Part shown: piece after piece, positions 1 to 7,867 of the stretch | How the letters are laid out: each line of letters starts with the position of its first letter | How positions within the stretch are numbered: the stretch's first letter is position 1 | DNA from: an uncultured Eubacteriales bacterium | Lineage (GTDB): Bacteria > Bacillota > Clostridia > Peptostreptococcales > Anaerovoracaceae | DNA length: 17,675 bases | Direction of reading: 5' to 3' | Assembly (NCBI GenBank): GCA_902796875.1 | Contig: CADBQT010000167.1 | Location: forward strand, 1 to 17,675 | Program-made: the position numbers and the translations under genes | Notes under the pieces: generated by a model | Told to the model about the DNA's origin: nothing | Databases searched by the model: none | What the model saw: the letters and a program-made list of their open reading frames with translations, nothing else

Positions 1-632
1 AGGCGGCCCATCTGGCGGAGAGCTTCCGCCTTGCTGGTGGTCTCTCCCCCGATCTCCAGGTTATGGTCGAAGGAGCTGGTGATGGTGGTCTCCGGCAGCC
101 GGAGGAGTTTTTCGTGCATCCCCGGCTTTTCCGACAGATCCTCGAAGTTGACGTTGATGTTCTCCAGGTGCTCCCGGTTTTCGAGCATGAAGGCGTAGAT
201 GTCCTCCACCGGTTTCCGGGTGGCCAGGATGTATTCCGCGTTCCGGAAGCACTGTCCCGTCCGCTTCACCTCTTCGTAGTACCATTCTTCGATGTAGGCG
301 ATGCCCCGGACGAAGGTTTCCAGCACATAATCGTGCCTCTGGAGCAGGTCCACCGCCGCCTCCACAGCAGTTGACGAAAGACAATTTTCGTAAAACGTCC
401 GATTTTCCCGTATATCCGTGATGGATGCGCCATTGGAAGTCAGGGCATACCGGATCCCCTCCACATCGAAGACGTCCTGGGGCAGAGCGCCCAGGGGTCT
501 TCCCGTGGCGATGACGATATTCACCCCCTGCGCAGAAGCCCTGGCCATGGCCTCCCGGTTTCTTTCGCTGATCACCCGATCGTCGTTCAAGGTGGTCCCG
601 TCCAGATCCAGCGCTACCAGTTTGATGCTCAT
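1..632 (-). CDS. HAD-superfamily (Cof-type) hydrolase, C-terminus cut by window edge
   Basis: The reading frame starts at ATG 632 and stays open to the left edge, so about 210 N-terminal residues are visible. It begins MSIKLVALDLDGTTLNDD, which carries HAD motif I (DLDGT, with the nucleophile and general acid/base Asp residues). ATGRP follows about 35 residues later, and a TSNGA segment after that is typical of motif II in Cof/YidA-like HADs. Such enzymes are Mg2+-dependent cytosolic phosphatases acting on sugar phosphates, FMN or similar small substrates; the exact substrate cannot be read from sequence. Motifs III and IV would lie beyond the edge. The start codon overlaps the upstream gene's stop as ATGA, and a GAAGGAGG ribosome site lies inside the end of that gene, so the two are translationally coupled. 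Family call is firm, substrate unknown. Confidence 0.9.
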   Translation of the reverse strand, partial: MSIKLVALDLDGTTLNDDRVISERNREAMARASAQGVNIVIATGRPLGALPQDVFDVEGIRYALTSNGASITDIRENRTFYENCLSSTAVEAAVDLLQRHDYVLETFVRGIAYIEEWYYEEVKRTGQCFRNAEYILATRKPVEDIYAFMLENREHLENINVNFEDLSEKPGMHEKLLRLPETTITSSFDHNLEIGGETTSKAEALRQMGR

Positions 633-1231
633 TCACGTCCTCCTTCGACGATTTCCAGAAATTCCCTGTTTATCTTCCTTACTGTCTTCATGGTGCAGTC
701 GTCCCCGTGTCCCGGATAGATCCTCAGATCGTTGGGCCAGCGGTCGATGATCTCCCGGATGGTCTTCTCCATGTCCTCCGGGGATCCGTCATCCAGATCG
801 GTCCTGCCCAGATCCACGTTGAATATGGTGTCTCCGGTAAAACACACCCGGCTTTCCGGCGCCATGAAGCAGACGCCGCCCCGGGTATGCCCCGGCGTGT
901 GGATCACCTGGATCTCCTCTCCGCCCAGGTCCAGGGTCTCTCCCCCTTCCAGATACACGTCCACGTCCGACGGCCAGACATAGGCGTCCAGCCGATGAAG
1001 GTATACGGGACAGTCCCACTCCCGGCGGAGCCGGTTCACCGCTCCCGTGTGATCGTCGTGATGATGGGTGAGGAGTATGCCTAAAGGCTTCAGCTTCCTG
1101 GTCTCCACATCCCGCAGAAATACCCCCGGGCGGTATCCCGGGTCGATGATAAAACACTCCCCGCCGGAGCGGGAAGTGATCACGTAACCGTTGGCTTCCA
1201 GATTGCCTCCGATAAAGCGTTGAATATCCAT
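629..1231 (-). CDS. Metallo-beta-lactamase-fold hydrolase (glyoxalase II-like)
   Basis: This 200-residue protein has the full zinc-binding set of the metallo-beta-lactamase fold: THHHDDH at residues 55-61 (H56, H58, D60, H61), HTPGHT with H115, TGDT with bridging D134, and PGHG with H175. Length and motif spacing match the short stand-alone glyoxalase II-like hydrolases common in Firmicutes (YqgX-type), which hydrolyse thioesters such as S-lactoylglutathione analogues. The thiol used here is not known. The opening MDIQRFIGGNLEANGYVI aligns with the usual family N-terminus, which fixes the start. That ATG has no ribosome site at normal distance: the AGGAGG lies 27 bases upstream with a hairpin between (see 1240-1258). 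It is the first gene of a two-gene operon with the HAD phosphatase and is divergent from trkA. Confidence 0.92.
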   Translation of the reverse strand: MDIQRFIGGNLEANGYVITSRSGGECFIIDPGYRPGVFLRDVETRKLKPLGILLTHHHDDHTGAVNRLRREWDCPVYLHRLDAYVWPSDVDVYLEGGETLDLGGEEIQVIHTPGHTRGGVCFMAPESRVCFTGDTIFNVDLGRTDLDDGSPEDMEKTIREIIDRWPNDLRIYPGHGDDCTMKTVRKINREFLEIVEGGRE

Positions 1232-1239
1232 GATCCGAT

Positions 1240-1258
1240 GCCGGGCAGATTACCCGGC
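1240..1258 (-). other. Hairpin between Shine-Dalgarno and start codon of the metallo-hydrolase gene
   Basis: On the minus strand GCCGGG, 7 bases, then CCCGGC form a perfect 6-bp G/C stem. Just 5' of it is AAGGAGGG (1258-1265), the only good ribosome site. Just 3' lie 8 bases and then ATG 1231. If the stem forms, the site-to-start distance falls from 27 bases to a normal 8 or so. An in-frame TAA inside the loop excludes a longer N-terminus. What is seen is the repeat and spacing; a translational role is inferred. Confidence 0.5.
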
Positions 1259-1272
1259 CCTCCTTCACGCCT

Positions 1273-1301
1273 ATTGTACATAAAGCCGGACCGGGATTCA
1301 A
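1273..1301 (-). promoter_or_regulatory. Candidate sigma-A promoter of the metallo-hydrolase/HAD operon
   Basis: On the minus strand TTGAAT (1296-1301) and TACAAT (1273-1278) are 17 bp apart, matching the -35 and -10 consensus at 4/6 and 5/6. Predicted transcription start is near 1266. That would put the AAGGAGGG ribosome site within the first few bases of the mRNA. Confidence 0.6.
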
Positions 1302-1341
1302 GACGGAGGGATAAGAGGATCCCCTGTCTGCCCCGGCGGGG

Positions 1342-1369
1342 TTGATTATCTCCCCAATCGTGATAGAAT
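1342..1369 (+). promoter_or_regulatory. Candidate trkA operon promoter with extended -10
   Basis: TTGATT at 1342-1347 is followed after 16 bp by TAGAAT at 1364-1369, and the TG of an extended -10 (TGnTAGAAT) sits at 1361-1362. Predicted transcription start is about 1376, giving a leader of about 40 bases before the trkA ATG. It faces away from the metallo-hydrolase promoter about 40-70 bp to its left. Confidence 0.6.
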
Positions 1370-1380
1370 AGACGGGTGAT

Positions 1381-1401
1381 TCAGCGGATATGATCCGCTG
1401 A
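1381..1401 (+). repeat. Perfect inverted repeat in the trkA leader
   Basis: TCAGCGGAT, a 3-base spacer ATG, then ATCCGCTGA form a perfect 9-bp inverted repeat. It starts about 5 bases after the predicted transcription start and ends one base before the GGGAGG ribosome site at 1402. It could be a repressor operator just downstream of +1, or a 5'-leader hairpin affecting translation or mRNA stability. It has no T tract, so it is not a normal terminator. Confidence 0.6.
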
Positions 1402-1415
1402 GGGAGGTATATCAT

Positions 1416-2789
1416 ATGAAAGTTGCTATTGTCGGTGCGGGAAAGCTGGGCGTTAAGGTCGCCCGGGCCCTTCTCGACGGGGACAATTCCGTCACTATGA
1501 TCGACATCAGCGAGTCACAGCTCCAGAAGGCCAGCAGCCAGATGGACATCATGACGGTGAATATCAATGCGAAGGAGACCCGTAGTCTGCGGAATATGGG
1601 AATCTCTTCCTACGACTTTCTCATCACGACCACAGCCAGTGACGAGAACAACATCGTCATCGCTGCCTTTGCAAAAAAACTGGGCTGCGGCAAGGTCATC
1701 GCCCGGGTGCGCGACCCGGAGCACATGCAGCAGATCGACTTCATCAAGGAACTGATGCATATCGACCACATCGTCAACCCGGACCTGGGGATCACCGTGG
1801 AGATCTACAAGTATCTTGCGGAAAAGTATACCCTGAGTAACGGCATCTTCTCCAGCGGGAAAATCTCCCTGTTGGAGTTCAAGGTGGATCGATTCAAACA
1901 GCTTATCGATCTGCCCATTACCGAGTTTTCTTCCGTCCTGCCGGGAATGCTGGTCGTCGGGATCTCCCGTAACGGCAAGGTCATCATCCCCCACGGCGGC
2001 GACGTTATCCGCAAGGAGGACTTCCTCTACGTGGTGGGCGAGAAGGAACCCATCCAGAAACTGAACAAAAAAGTCCACGAACGGGGCAAATATACGGACC
2101 TGCAGAAAGTCATGATCATGGGCGGCGGAAAGACCGGTTTTTATCTGGCCCAGATGCTGTCCGAATTCGGCGCGGCCGTGAAGATCATCGAGCAGGATAA
2201 GGAACGGTGCCACTATCTGGCCACCCATCTGGACGATGTCATGGTGCTCCACGGAGACGCCACGGACCGGACCCTCCTGGAGGAGGAAAATCTGGACGCC
2301 ATGGACGCCGTGGTCACCGCTACCGGCTTCGACGAGGATAACCTGGTCCTGGCCCTCATGGCCAAGCACCGTGGGATCGAGGATGTTATCGCCAAGGTCA
2401 GCCGGAACAGCTACGCCGACATCATCTCCAGCATGGGCATCGATATGGCTCTGAACCCCCAGGATATCACCACCAGCACCATCGTGCGGCTGGTCCAGGG
2501 CAACAAGAAGATCCTCTCCTCCCAGCTCATCCAGGGCCAGGCGGAGATCATCGAGGTCATCGCCGGTTCCCACATGAGCTTTGTGGGCGAGCCTCTCCGG
2601 AACCTGGATCTCCCGTCAAGTCTGATCATCGCCGCCATCCACCGCGGTCGGGATGTGATCATCCCCGACGGGGAAACCATCATCGAGGAAGGCGACCGGA
2701 TCATCATGCTCAGTCTGATCAGCGAGATCTCCAATCTGGAGAAGCTTCTTAAGGACAACAGCGCCCTGCACTCTCTTCTGCGGGGGTAG
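1416..2789 (+). CDS. trkA: Trk/Ktr potassium-uptake regulatory subunit TrkA
   Basis: This 457-residue cytosolic protein has two tandem RCK modules. Each starts with a Rossmann nucleotide-binding motif: GAGKLG at residues 7-12 with acidic D30 at the end of beta-2, and GGGKTG at 236-241 with E259 in the same role. A TrkA-C lobe follows each Rossmann half. The double-RCK length matches the TrkA class rather than the single-RCK KtrA/KtrC class (about 220 residues). TrkA rings sit on the cytosolic face of a TrkH dimer and gate K+ uptake in response to nucleotides (NAD(H), ATP/ADP). A GGGAGG ribosome site lies 8 bases before the ATG. The stop codon overlaps the ribosome site of the next gene, trkH1, so a single operon encodes the gating ring and two membrane subunits. 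Confidence 0.95.
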   Translation: MKVAIVGAGKLGVKVARALLDGDNSVTMIDISESQLQKASSQMDIMTVNINAKETRSLRNMGISSYDFLITTTASDENNIVIAAFAKKLGCGKVIARVRDPEHMQQIDFIKELMHIDHIVNPDLGITVEIYKYLAEKYTLSNGIFSSGKISLLEFKVDRFKQLIDLPITEFSSVLPGMLVVGISRNGKVIIPHGGDVIRKEDFLYVVGEKEPIQKLNKKVHERGKYTDLQKVMIMGGGKTGFYLAQMLSEFGAAVKIIEQDKERCHYLATHLDDVMVLHGDATDRTLLEEENLDAMDAVVTATGFDEDNLVLALMAKHRGIEDVIAKVSRNSYADIISSMGIDMALNPQDITTSTIVRLVQGNKKILSSQLIQGQAEIIEVIAGSHMSFVGEPLRNLDLPSSLIIAAIHRGRDVIIPDGETIIEEGDRIIMLSLISEISNLEKLLKDNSALHSLLRG

Positions 2790-2797
2790 GAGGATCC

Positions 2798-4270
2798 ATG
2801 AAGTTTTCACTGCGTCCCATCTTTCGGATCGTCGGTATGACGACAACAGCCGTCGGTATCACCATGATACCGGCTTTTGTCGTATCCTTGATCTGTCGGG
2901 AGTTTCGGGAGGGGATCATGTTCCTCCTTCTGGGCATCGCAACCATCGCGGTGGGGACGCTTACGGTCCGTCTCTGTTCCCTTCACCGGAGGGAGAAAAA
3001 GGATCTGGGGATCGGCGACGGTCTTCTGACGCTGACTCTGTGCTGGGTGGTCCTTGCACTGATCGGAAGCATCCCCTACCTGCTCACCGGCGTGATCGAC
3101 CGTCCGGCCAGCGCCTTTTTCGAATCCTGTTCCGGATTCACCACAACGGGAGCCACCGTGCTGGATGAGATCAATCATCTCCCCAGAGGGATCATCTTCT
3201 GGCGGTCCATGACCTGCTGGGCCGGAGGCATCGGGATCCTCCTGTTTGCCATCGCCCTCATGCCGGCCCTGGGGATCAACGCCCAGCGCCTGAACGCCGT
3301 GGACATCCACGGTCCCACTCTGGACGAAGTCACCCCGAAGATGATCACCACCGTGCGAGGCATCACCCTGTTCTATCTGGGCATGACCCTGGCGGAGACC
3401 ATCCTTCTCACGTTGAGCGGAATGACCGTATTCAACGGCCTGATCCACAGCATGTCCACCGTGAGCACCGGCGGTTTTTCCCGGTACGACAACAACCTGG
3501 AACATTTCGGAGGAATTGCCGTTCCCGTCATCGTCATGATCTTCATGATCCTGAGCGCGGTGAATTTCAACCTGTATATCTCCGCTTTCCGAAACGGACT
3601 GCGCGCCTTTGCCCGGGACACGGAGCTCAAGGCCTACGGCGCGATCATCGTCGGTTCCGGGCTGATCCTGACGGCGATCCTGTTCTTCACCCACTCATCC
3701 AGGGATCTGGTGGGCTCCGCCGTCAACGGCTTCTTCCAGGCCATTTCCCTTTTGACCACCACTGGATTCACCACCACGGATTACCGTATCTGGCCTCAAA
3801 TCGCCCAGATGATCCTCCTGACGCTGATGTTCATCGGCGCCTGTTCCTCCTCTCCGGGAGGCGGGCTGAAGATCGCCCGGGCCATGGTCACCCTGAAGCT
3901 GATTCGCCACGGTATATCCATGCGGCTTCACCCCAACTTTTTCGAGACGGTAAAAATGAACGGACAGGGAATGCCTTCGGACAAGGTCTCCGGAGCGGTG
4001 ACCGTCCCCTTCCTCTATCTGACCGCCCTCTTTGCCGGGGTTTTCCTTTTGACCTTTACCGGTGTGGCTATGCCGGACGCATTCAGTTCCGGGATCGCCT
4101 GCCTTTGCAATACGGGGACCGCCTTCGCCAGCGGCGGCCTCCACTCGGCCTGCGCCGACTACCCGGAGGCAGCCAAGCTGATCCTCTCCATTATGATGAT
4201 CGGCGGAAGACTGGAATTATACGCCCTCTTCGTTCTGATCTCGCCCAAGTACTGGACGAGAAGTTACTGA
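2798..4270 (+). CDS. trkH: TrkH/KtrB-type potassium transporter membrane subunit 1
   Basis: This 490-residue polytopic membrane protein has the four-fold M1-P-M2 architecture of TrkH/KtrB. The filter loops are visible at TTTGAT (115-120), STGGFS (223-228), TTTGFTTTD (320-328) and NTGTAF (438-443), each with the conserved filter glycine. The first three match standard family sequences closely; the fourth departs from the usual N-(I/V)-G-P-G form. The C-terminal GRLELYALFVL segment is also typical. The protein moves K+ into the cell and is gated by the TrkA ring. A GGAGG site overlapping the trkA stop precedes the ATG by a few bases. The downstream neighbour is a second, diverged copy, 24 bp away. 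General K+ transport role is secure; the relative use of the two copies is unknown. Confidence 0.95.
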   Translation: MKFSLRPIFRIVGMTTTAVGITMIPAFVVSLICREFREGIMFLLLGIATIAVGTLTVRLCSLHRREKKDLGIGDGLLTLTLCWVVLALIGSIPYLLTGVIDRPASAFFESCSGFTTTGATVLDEINHLPRGIIFWRSMTCWAGGIGILLFAIALMPALGINAQRLNAVDIHGPTLDEVTPKMITTVRGITLFYLGMTLAETILLTLSGMTVFNGLIHSMSTVSTGGFSRYDNNLEHFGGIAVPVIVMIFMILSAVNFNLYISAFRNGLRAFARDTELKAYGAIIVGSGLILTAILFFTHSSRDLVGSAVNGFFQAISLLTTTGFTTTDYRIWPQIAQMILLTLMFIGACSSSPGGGLKIARAMVTLKLIRHGISMRLHPNFFETVKMNGQGMPSDKVSGAVTVPFLYLTALFAGVFLLTFTGVAMPDAFSSGIACLCNTGTAFASGGLHSACADYPEAAKLILSIMMIGGRLELYALFVLISPKYWTRSY

Positions 4271-4294
4271 TGGGATGAAGGGAAGGTTCGGATT

Positions 4295-5761
4295 ATGAGC
4301 AGAGACAAGACAAACTTAAAAGTGCTGGTAAAGATCCTGGGCACCATCATACTCATTACCGGGATCGCCATGATCATTCCCTGGGTCTATGCGGAAGTGA
4401 CCGGGGATCAGGAGAGCGCCCGGGCTTTTCGCATGTGCACTCCCGTCATCCTGATCATCGGCGTCGGCATTTCCGTGCTGTTCCGTTCCGACCGGTCCAG
4501 CTTCCACGCCAAGGACGGCTATCTGGTCGTCTCACTCTGCTGGATGCTGGCTTCCTTTGCCGGGGCTTTCCCTTACTATATCTCGGGATGCACGCCGAAT
4601 TTCGTCGACGCTCTGTTTGAGTCCACCTCAGGATTCACCACCACGGGCGCCACCGTCCTGGTCGGGGGAATCACCAACCGAAGCCTGCTCCTGTGGAAAT
4701 CCCTGAGCCACTGGCTGGGGGGCATGGGGATCCTGGTCTTCGTCATTTCCATCCTGCCTGCCCTGGGCATCAGCGGCCAGTTCATCGTGCGGGCGGAAAC
4801 TCCGGGGCCGGTCTATCAGAAGACCTCCGCCCGGATCAGTACCTCCGCCCGGGTGCTTTACATCACCTACTCCGCCTTTACGGTAGCGGAATTCATCCTT
4901 CTGGCCATCTCCAACAAGATGTCCTGCTTCGAGGCAGCCGTCACCACTCTGGGGTGCGTGAGCACCGGCGGACTCAATCTTCAGGCGGGAGGCATCGCCG
5001 CCTACGGCAGCATCTATGTGGAGGTCATCATCGCCATCTTCTGTCTTCTGGCGTCGGTGAACTTCATTCTCTACCACTACATGATCACCGGAAGGATCAA
5101 CGAGGTCCTTCGGGATATCGAGCTTCGGGCATATCTTCTCATCATTGCAGGGGCAAGCCTCCTGTGCGCTTTCAGTCTGATCTTCCAGGGGGGAATGAAT
5201 GTGAAGACGGCCTTCCGGGAAAGCATATTCCAGACCATCTGCATGGCCAGCACCGCCGGGTACGTTCACGCGGTGGACCTGACCTGGCCGGCGGCCAGCC
5301 AGTTCATCCTTCTGGCTCTCATCGTCATCGGCGGCTGCTCCGCCTCCACGGCGGGATCCGTCAAGGTCATCCGTATCCTGGTCATGTTCCGCATGATCGG
5401 CCGGGGACTGACCCGGAGGATCCATCCCCGTTCCGTGGTCGCCATCAAACTGGGCGGCAACCCGGTGTCGGCTCCGGTGGTCTCCAGCATCACCGCTTTT
5501 CTCCTGGTCTACGGAGGACTGATCCTCCTCTCCGGGATACTGCTGTCCTTCTCGGGAGTGGATATGCAGACCAGCCTGGGCACAGCCCTGGCCCTTCTCT
5601 CCAATACAGGAACAGCCGTCATCCACGATGCGGCTGTCACTCAATTCGATTTCTATCATCCTCTCCTGAGGATCTATCTGTGCGTGCTGATGATCGCCGG
5701 ACGTCTGGAACTGTTCACGGTGATCCTGCTCTTCACCCGGGGACTTTGGAACCGGCAGTAG
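4295..5761 (+). CDS. TrkH/KtrB-type potassium transporter membrane subunit 2, diverged pore
   Basis: This 488-residue protein is a paralogue of the preceding TrkH, collinear over its length. Shared features include FES(T)SGFTTTGATVL (loop 1, TTTGAT 115-120), VSTGGL (222-227), and the C-terminal GRLEL segment. Loop 3 reads STAGYVHAVD (319-328), where the first copy has TTTGFTTTDY. The filter glycine (G322) is kept but neighbouring Thr and acidic positions are changed. Loop 4 is NTGTAVIHD. Such changes could alter ion selectivity (K+ versus Na+), affinity or gating. It has its own GGAAGG ribosome site 8 bases before ATG 4295. It ends 12 bp before the convergent rnr stop. It may form its own dimer or a mixed dimer with copy 1, using the single TrkA; this is inference. 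Confidence 0.93.
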   Translation: MSRDKTNLKVLVKILGTIILITGIAMIIPWVYAEVTGDQESARAFRMCTPVILIIGVGISVLFRSDRSSFHAKDGYLVVSLCWMLASFAGAFPYYISGCTPNFVDALFESTSGFTTTGATVLVGGITNRSLLLWKSLSHWLGGMGILVFVISILPALGISGQFIVRAETPGPVYQKTSARISTSARVLYITYSAFTVAEFILLAISNKMSCFEAAVTTLGCVSTGGLNLQAGGIAAYGSIYVEVIIAIFCLLASVNFILYHYMITGRINEVLRDIELRAYLLIIAGASLLCAFSLIFQGGMNVKTAFRESIFQTICMASTAGYVHAVDLTWPAASQFILLALIVIGGCSASTAGSVKVIRILVMFRMIGRGLTRRIHPRSVVAIKLGGNPVSAPVVSSITAFLLVYGGLILLSGILLSFSGVDMQTSLGTALALLSNTGTAVIHDAAVTQFDFYHPLLRIYLCVLMIAGRLELFTVILLFTRGLWNRQ

Positions 5762-5773
5762 GTCGGTCCTTTC

Positions 5774-7753
5774 TCAGGCCGGCACGAACCGGATCTCCCG
5801 ATCCTGGATATCCACCGATTCCACGATCACTCTTACCGAATCCCCCAGGCGGAAGGTCCTGCCCGTCCTTCTTCCCACCAGCATGAATCGGTCCTGGTCC
5901 ACGTCGTAATAGTCGTCGTAGAGTTCGGTGATCCGGACGATCCCTTCTATGGTATTCTCCAGCTGAACGAAGAATCCGGCCCGGGAGACGCCGCTGATGA
6001 TACCGGTGTATTCTTCCCCTATGCGGGAGGACATGTATTCCGTCTTTTTCAGCTTGTCCACTTCCCGTTCCGCCTCCACGGCATTTCTCTCCGCCGCCGA
6101 GGAAGAGTCGGCGATCCCGTCGATGATCCCGCGGACCTCCTCCAATTCTTCTCCCCTGTCTCCCCGGAGGATCATTTTGATGATCCGATGGATGAACAGA
6201 TCCGGATATCTTCGGATCGGGGAGGTGAAATGGCAATAGTAGGTGGAGGCCAGTCCGAAGTGGCCCCGGCAGGATGGGCTGTAGCAGGCCTTCTGCATGG
6301 ACCGGAGGATCACTGCATTCACCACGTTCTCGTAGGTCGCCCCTCTCACCTGGTCCAGGATGTCCCGAAGGGTCTTGGGGTGAACGTCTCCCGTGGCTCC
6401 GTGAAAGGCGATCCCCATCTCCCGGAGAAAGCCTCTCAGGCCCTCCATTTTATCGTGTGCCGGCTTGTCATGGACCCGGTAGATGAATGGGGCTTCCATC
6501 CAGAAGAAGTGCTCTGCGATGGTCTCGTTGGCCAGGATCATAAAGTCTTCGATGAGACGCTCCGACTCTCCCCTGTCCGCTGTGACGACGCTCACCGGCA
6601 TCCCCTGGTCATCCAGGCTGATGCGTGCTTCGTCCAGGTCGAAATCGATGCTTCCCCGCAGATCTCTCTTTTCCCGAAGGATGTGGGAAAGTTCCAGCAT
6701 CCGCCCCAGGCTCGCCCCTACTTCGGCTCCATCGCAGAGGACGCAGGCCGCTTCGTTTTTCTCGAGCAGTGACGGATCTTCCGGGCTGTCGAAGTAGGCC
6801 GACACATCGGCGTAGACCAGGCGGGCGGAGGAACAGATGATGCTCTCACAGATCTCGTGGCCGACCACCTCGCCCTTGGGATCGATCTCCATTTCCAAAG
6901 TCATGGTCAACCGTTCCTCTCCCGGCTGGAGGCTGCAGATCCCGTTGGACAAAGGCCGGGGCAGCATGGGAATCACCTGATCCAATAGATACACGCTGGT
7001 CCCCCTCCGCCGGGCTTCCCCGTCCAGTGGGCTTCCCTCTCTCACGTAATGGGCCACATCTGCGATGTGGACGCCGAGAAGGCAGTTTCCGTTATCCAGT
7101 TTCTCCAGGGATACGGCATCGTCGAAATCCTTGGCATCGGCTCCGTCGATGGTGAAGATCAGTTTGTCCCGCAGATCTCTTCTTCCTTCTCTATCCGTGT
7201 CCAGGATCCCGGTGGATTGGGCGATCCTGGCCTCGGCGAAGACCTTGCCGGGAAATTCTTCGTTAAGGCCGTAGCACCGGGCGATGGAGCGGATGTCTCC
7301 TCCCGGTTCATCGGCAGAGGCCAGGATCTCCGTGACTTTGCCTTCCGCCCCGCGGCGGCGGTCCGGGTACCGGGTGATGGTCACCGCCACGTGATCTCCC
7401 GGTCGTGCGCCGGCGAGATTCCCCGGCTTGATCCGCACCGGCTGACGAAAACCGCCGCCCTCCGGAGTGACCTCCCCGTACCTTCGGAACATCTCCAGCC
7501 GACCGGCGATCTCTGTGACCCGGCGCTGCAGGATCCTGCGGACGATCCCCTCCTGGGAGTCGTCCTCCTCTCTCCAGGGAAGGAGTTCCACTTCCACCGT
7601 GTCCCCGTCCATGGCCCCGTTCATATTTCTGGATCCAATGAAAATATCCCGGGTGTGCTCCCGGCTGGGCAAAAACCCATATCCTCTCCGATGGACGGAT
7701 ATCTCACCGGTAATCGATTGTCTTTCCTGGTTCTCTTTCATGTTGCCTCTCAT
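5774..7753 (-). CDS. rnr: Ribonuclease R (RNase II/R family 3'-5' exoribonuclease)
   Basis: This 659-residue enzyme degrades structured RNA processively from the 3' end and takes part in mRNA turnover, rRNA quality control and trans-translation. Two cold-shock-type OB domains occupy roughly residues 14-145. The RNB catalytic domain begins near 185 and carries TIDGADAKDFDDAV at 201-214, with the Mg2+-binding Asp residues D203, D209, D211 and D212. HFTSPIRRYPDL marks its later part. A single S1 domain (about 580-659) ends the protein. It is shorter than many RNase R proteins (about 700-810): the N-terminal helix-turn-helix extension and the Lys-rich C-terminal tail are absent. ATG 7753 has GAGG 5 bases upstream; ATG 7741 (GAGAGG 4 bases upstream) is an alternative start. 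A terminator separates it from hppA. It converges on trkH2. Confidence 0.95.
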   Translation of the reverse strand: MRGNMKENQERQSITGEISVHRRGYGFLPSREHTRDIFIGSRNMNGAMDGDTVEVELLPWREEDDSQEGIVRRILQRRVTEIAGRLEMFRRYGEVTPEGGGFRQPVRIKPGNLAGARPGDHVAVTITRYPDRRRGAEGKVTEILASADEPGGDIRSIARCYGLNEEFPGKVFAEARIAQSTGILDTDREGRRDLRDKLIFTIDGADAKDFDDAVSLEKLDNGNCLLGVHIADVAHYVREGSPLDGEARRRGTSVYLLDQVIPMLPRPLSNGICSLQPGEERLTMTLEMEIDPKGEVVGHEICESIICSSARLVYADVSAYFDSPEDPSLLEKNEAACVLCDGAEVGASLGRMLELSHILREKRDLRGSIDFDLDEARISLDDQGMPVSVVTADRGESERLIEDFMILANETIAEHFFWMEAPFIYRVHDKPAHDKMEGLRGFLREMGIAFHGATGDVHPKTLRDILDQVRGATYENVVNAVILRSMQKACYSPSCRGHFGLASTYYCHFTSPIRRYPDLFIHRIIKMILRGDRGEELEEVRGIIDGIADSSSAAERNAVEAEREVDKLKKTEYMSSRIGEEYTGIISGVSRAGFFVQLENTIEGIVRITELYDDYYDVDQDRFMLVGRRTGRTFRLGDSVRVIVESVDIQDREIRFVPA

Positions 7754-7786
7754 AGGATCCTCGCTCCGGGGACGGTCAGGGCCCGG

Positions 7787-7824
7787 GGAAGAAAAATGCG
7801 CGGCACCATACGGATGCCGCGCAT
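7787..7824 (-). terminator. Rho-independent terminator after hppA
   Basis: On the minus strand ATGCGCGGCA (7815-7824) pairs perfectly with TGCCGCGCAT (7796-7805) around a 9-base loop, and the stem runs into TTTTTCTTCC. A 10-bp GC-rich stem with a T tract 44 bp past the hppA stop is a standard intrinsic terminator. It should separate hppA from rnr, whose start lies about 40 bp further on with no clear promoter of its own in between. Confidence 0.85.
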
Positions 7825-7839
7825 AACGTTCATAGTATT

Positions 7840-7855
7840 CCTCTCATCCGAGAGG
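7840..7855 (-). other. Small hairpin just after the hppA stop codon
   Basis: CCTCTC, loop GGAT, GAGAGG on the minus strand form a perfect 6-bp stem 12 bp after the hppA stop and 15 bp before the main terminator hairpin. It has no T tract. It may protect the 3' end or pause polymerase, or be chance. Confidence 0.4.
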
Positions 7856-7867
7856 GTCGTCCGCTGA

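Noticed and set aside
61..636. Open frame of 191 codons opposite and overlapping the HAD gene start
   Set aside because: It is an alternative frame on the same strand with Gly/Arg/His-rich, motif-free sequence. The frame from ATG 632 has HAD motifs DLDGT and ATGRP and continues to the edge.
5764..5781. Bidirectional terminator between trkH2 and rnr
   Set aside because: The stem is short with a bulge and no T tract follows on either strand.
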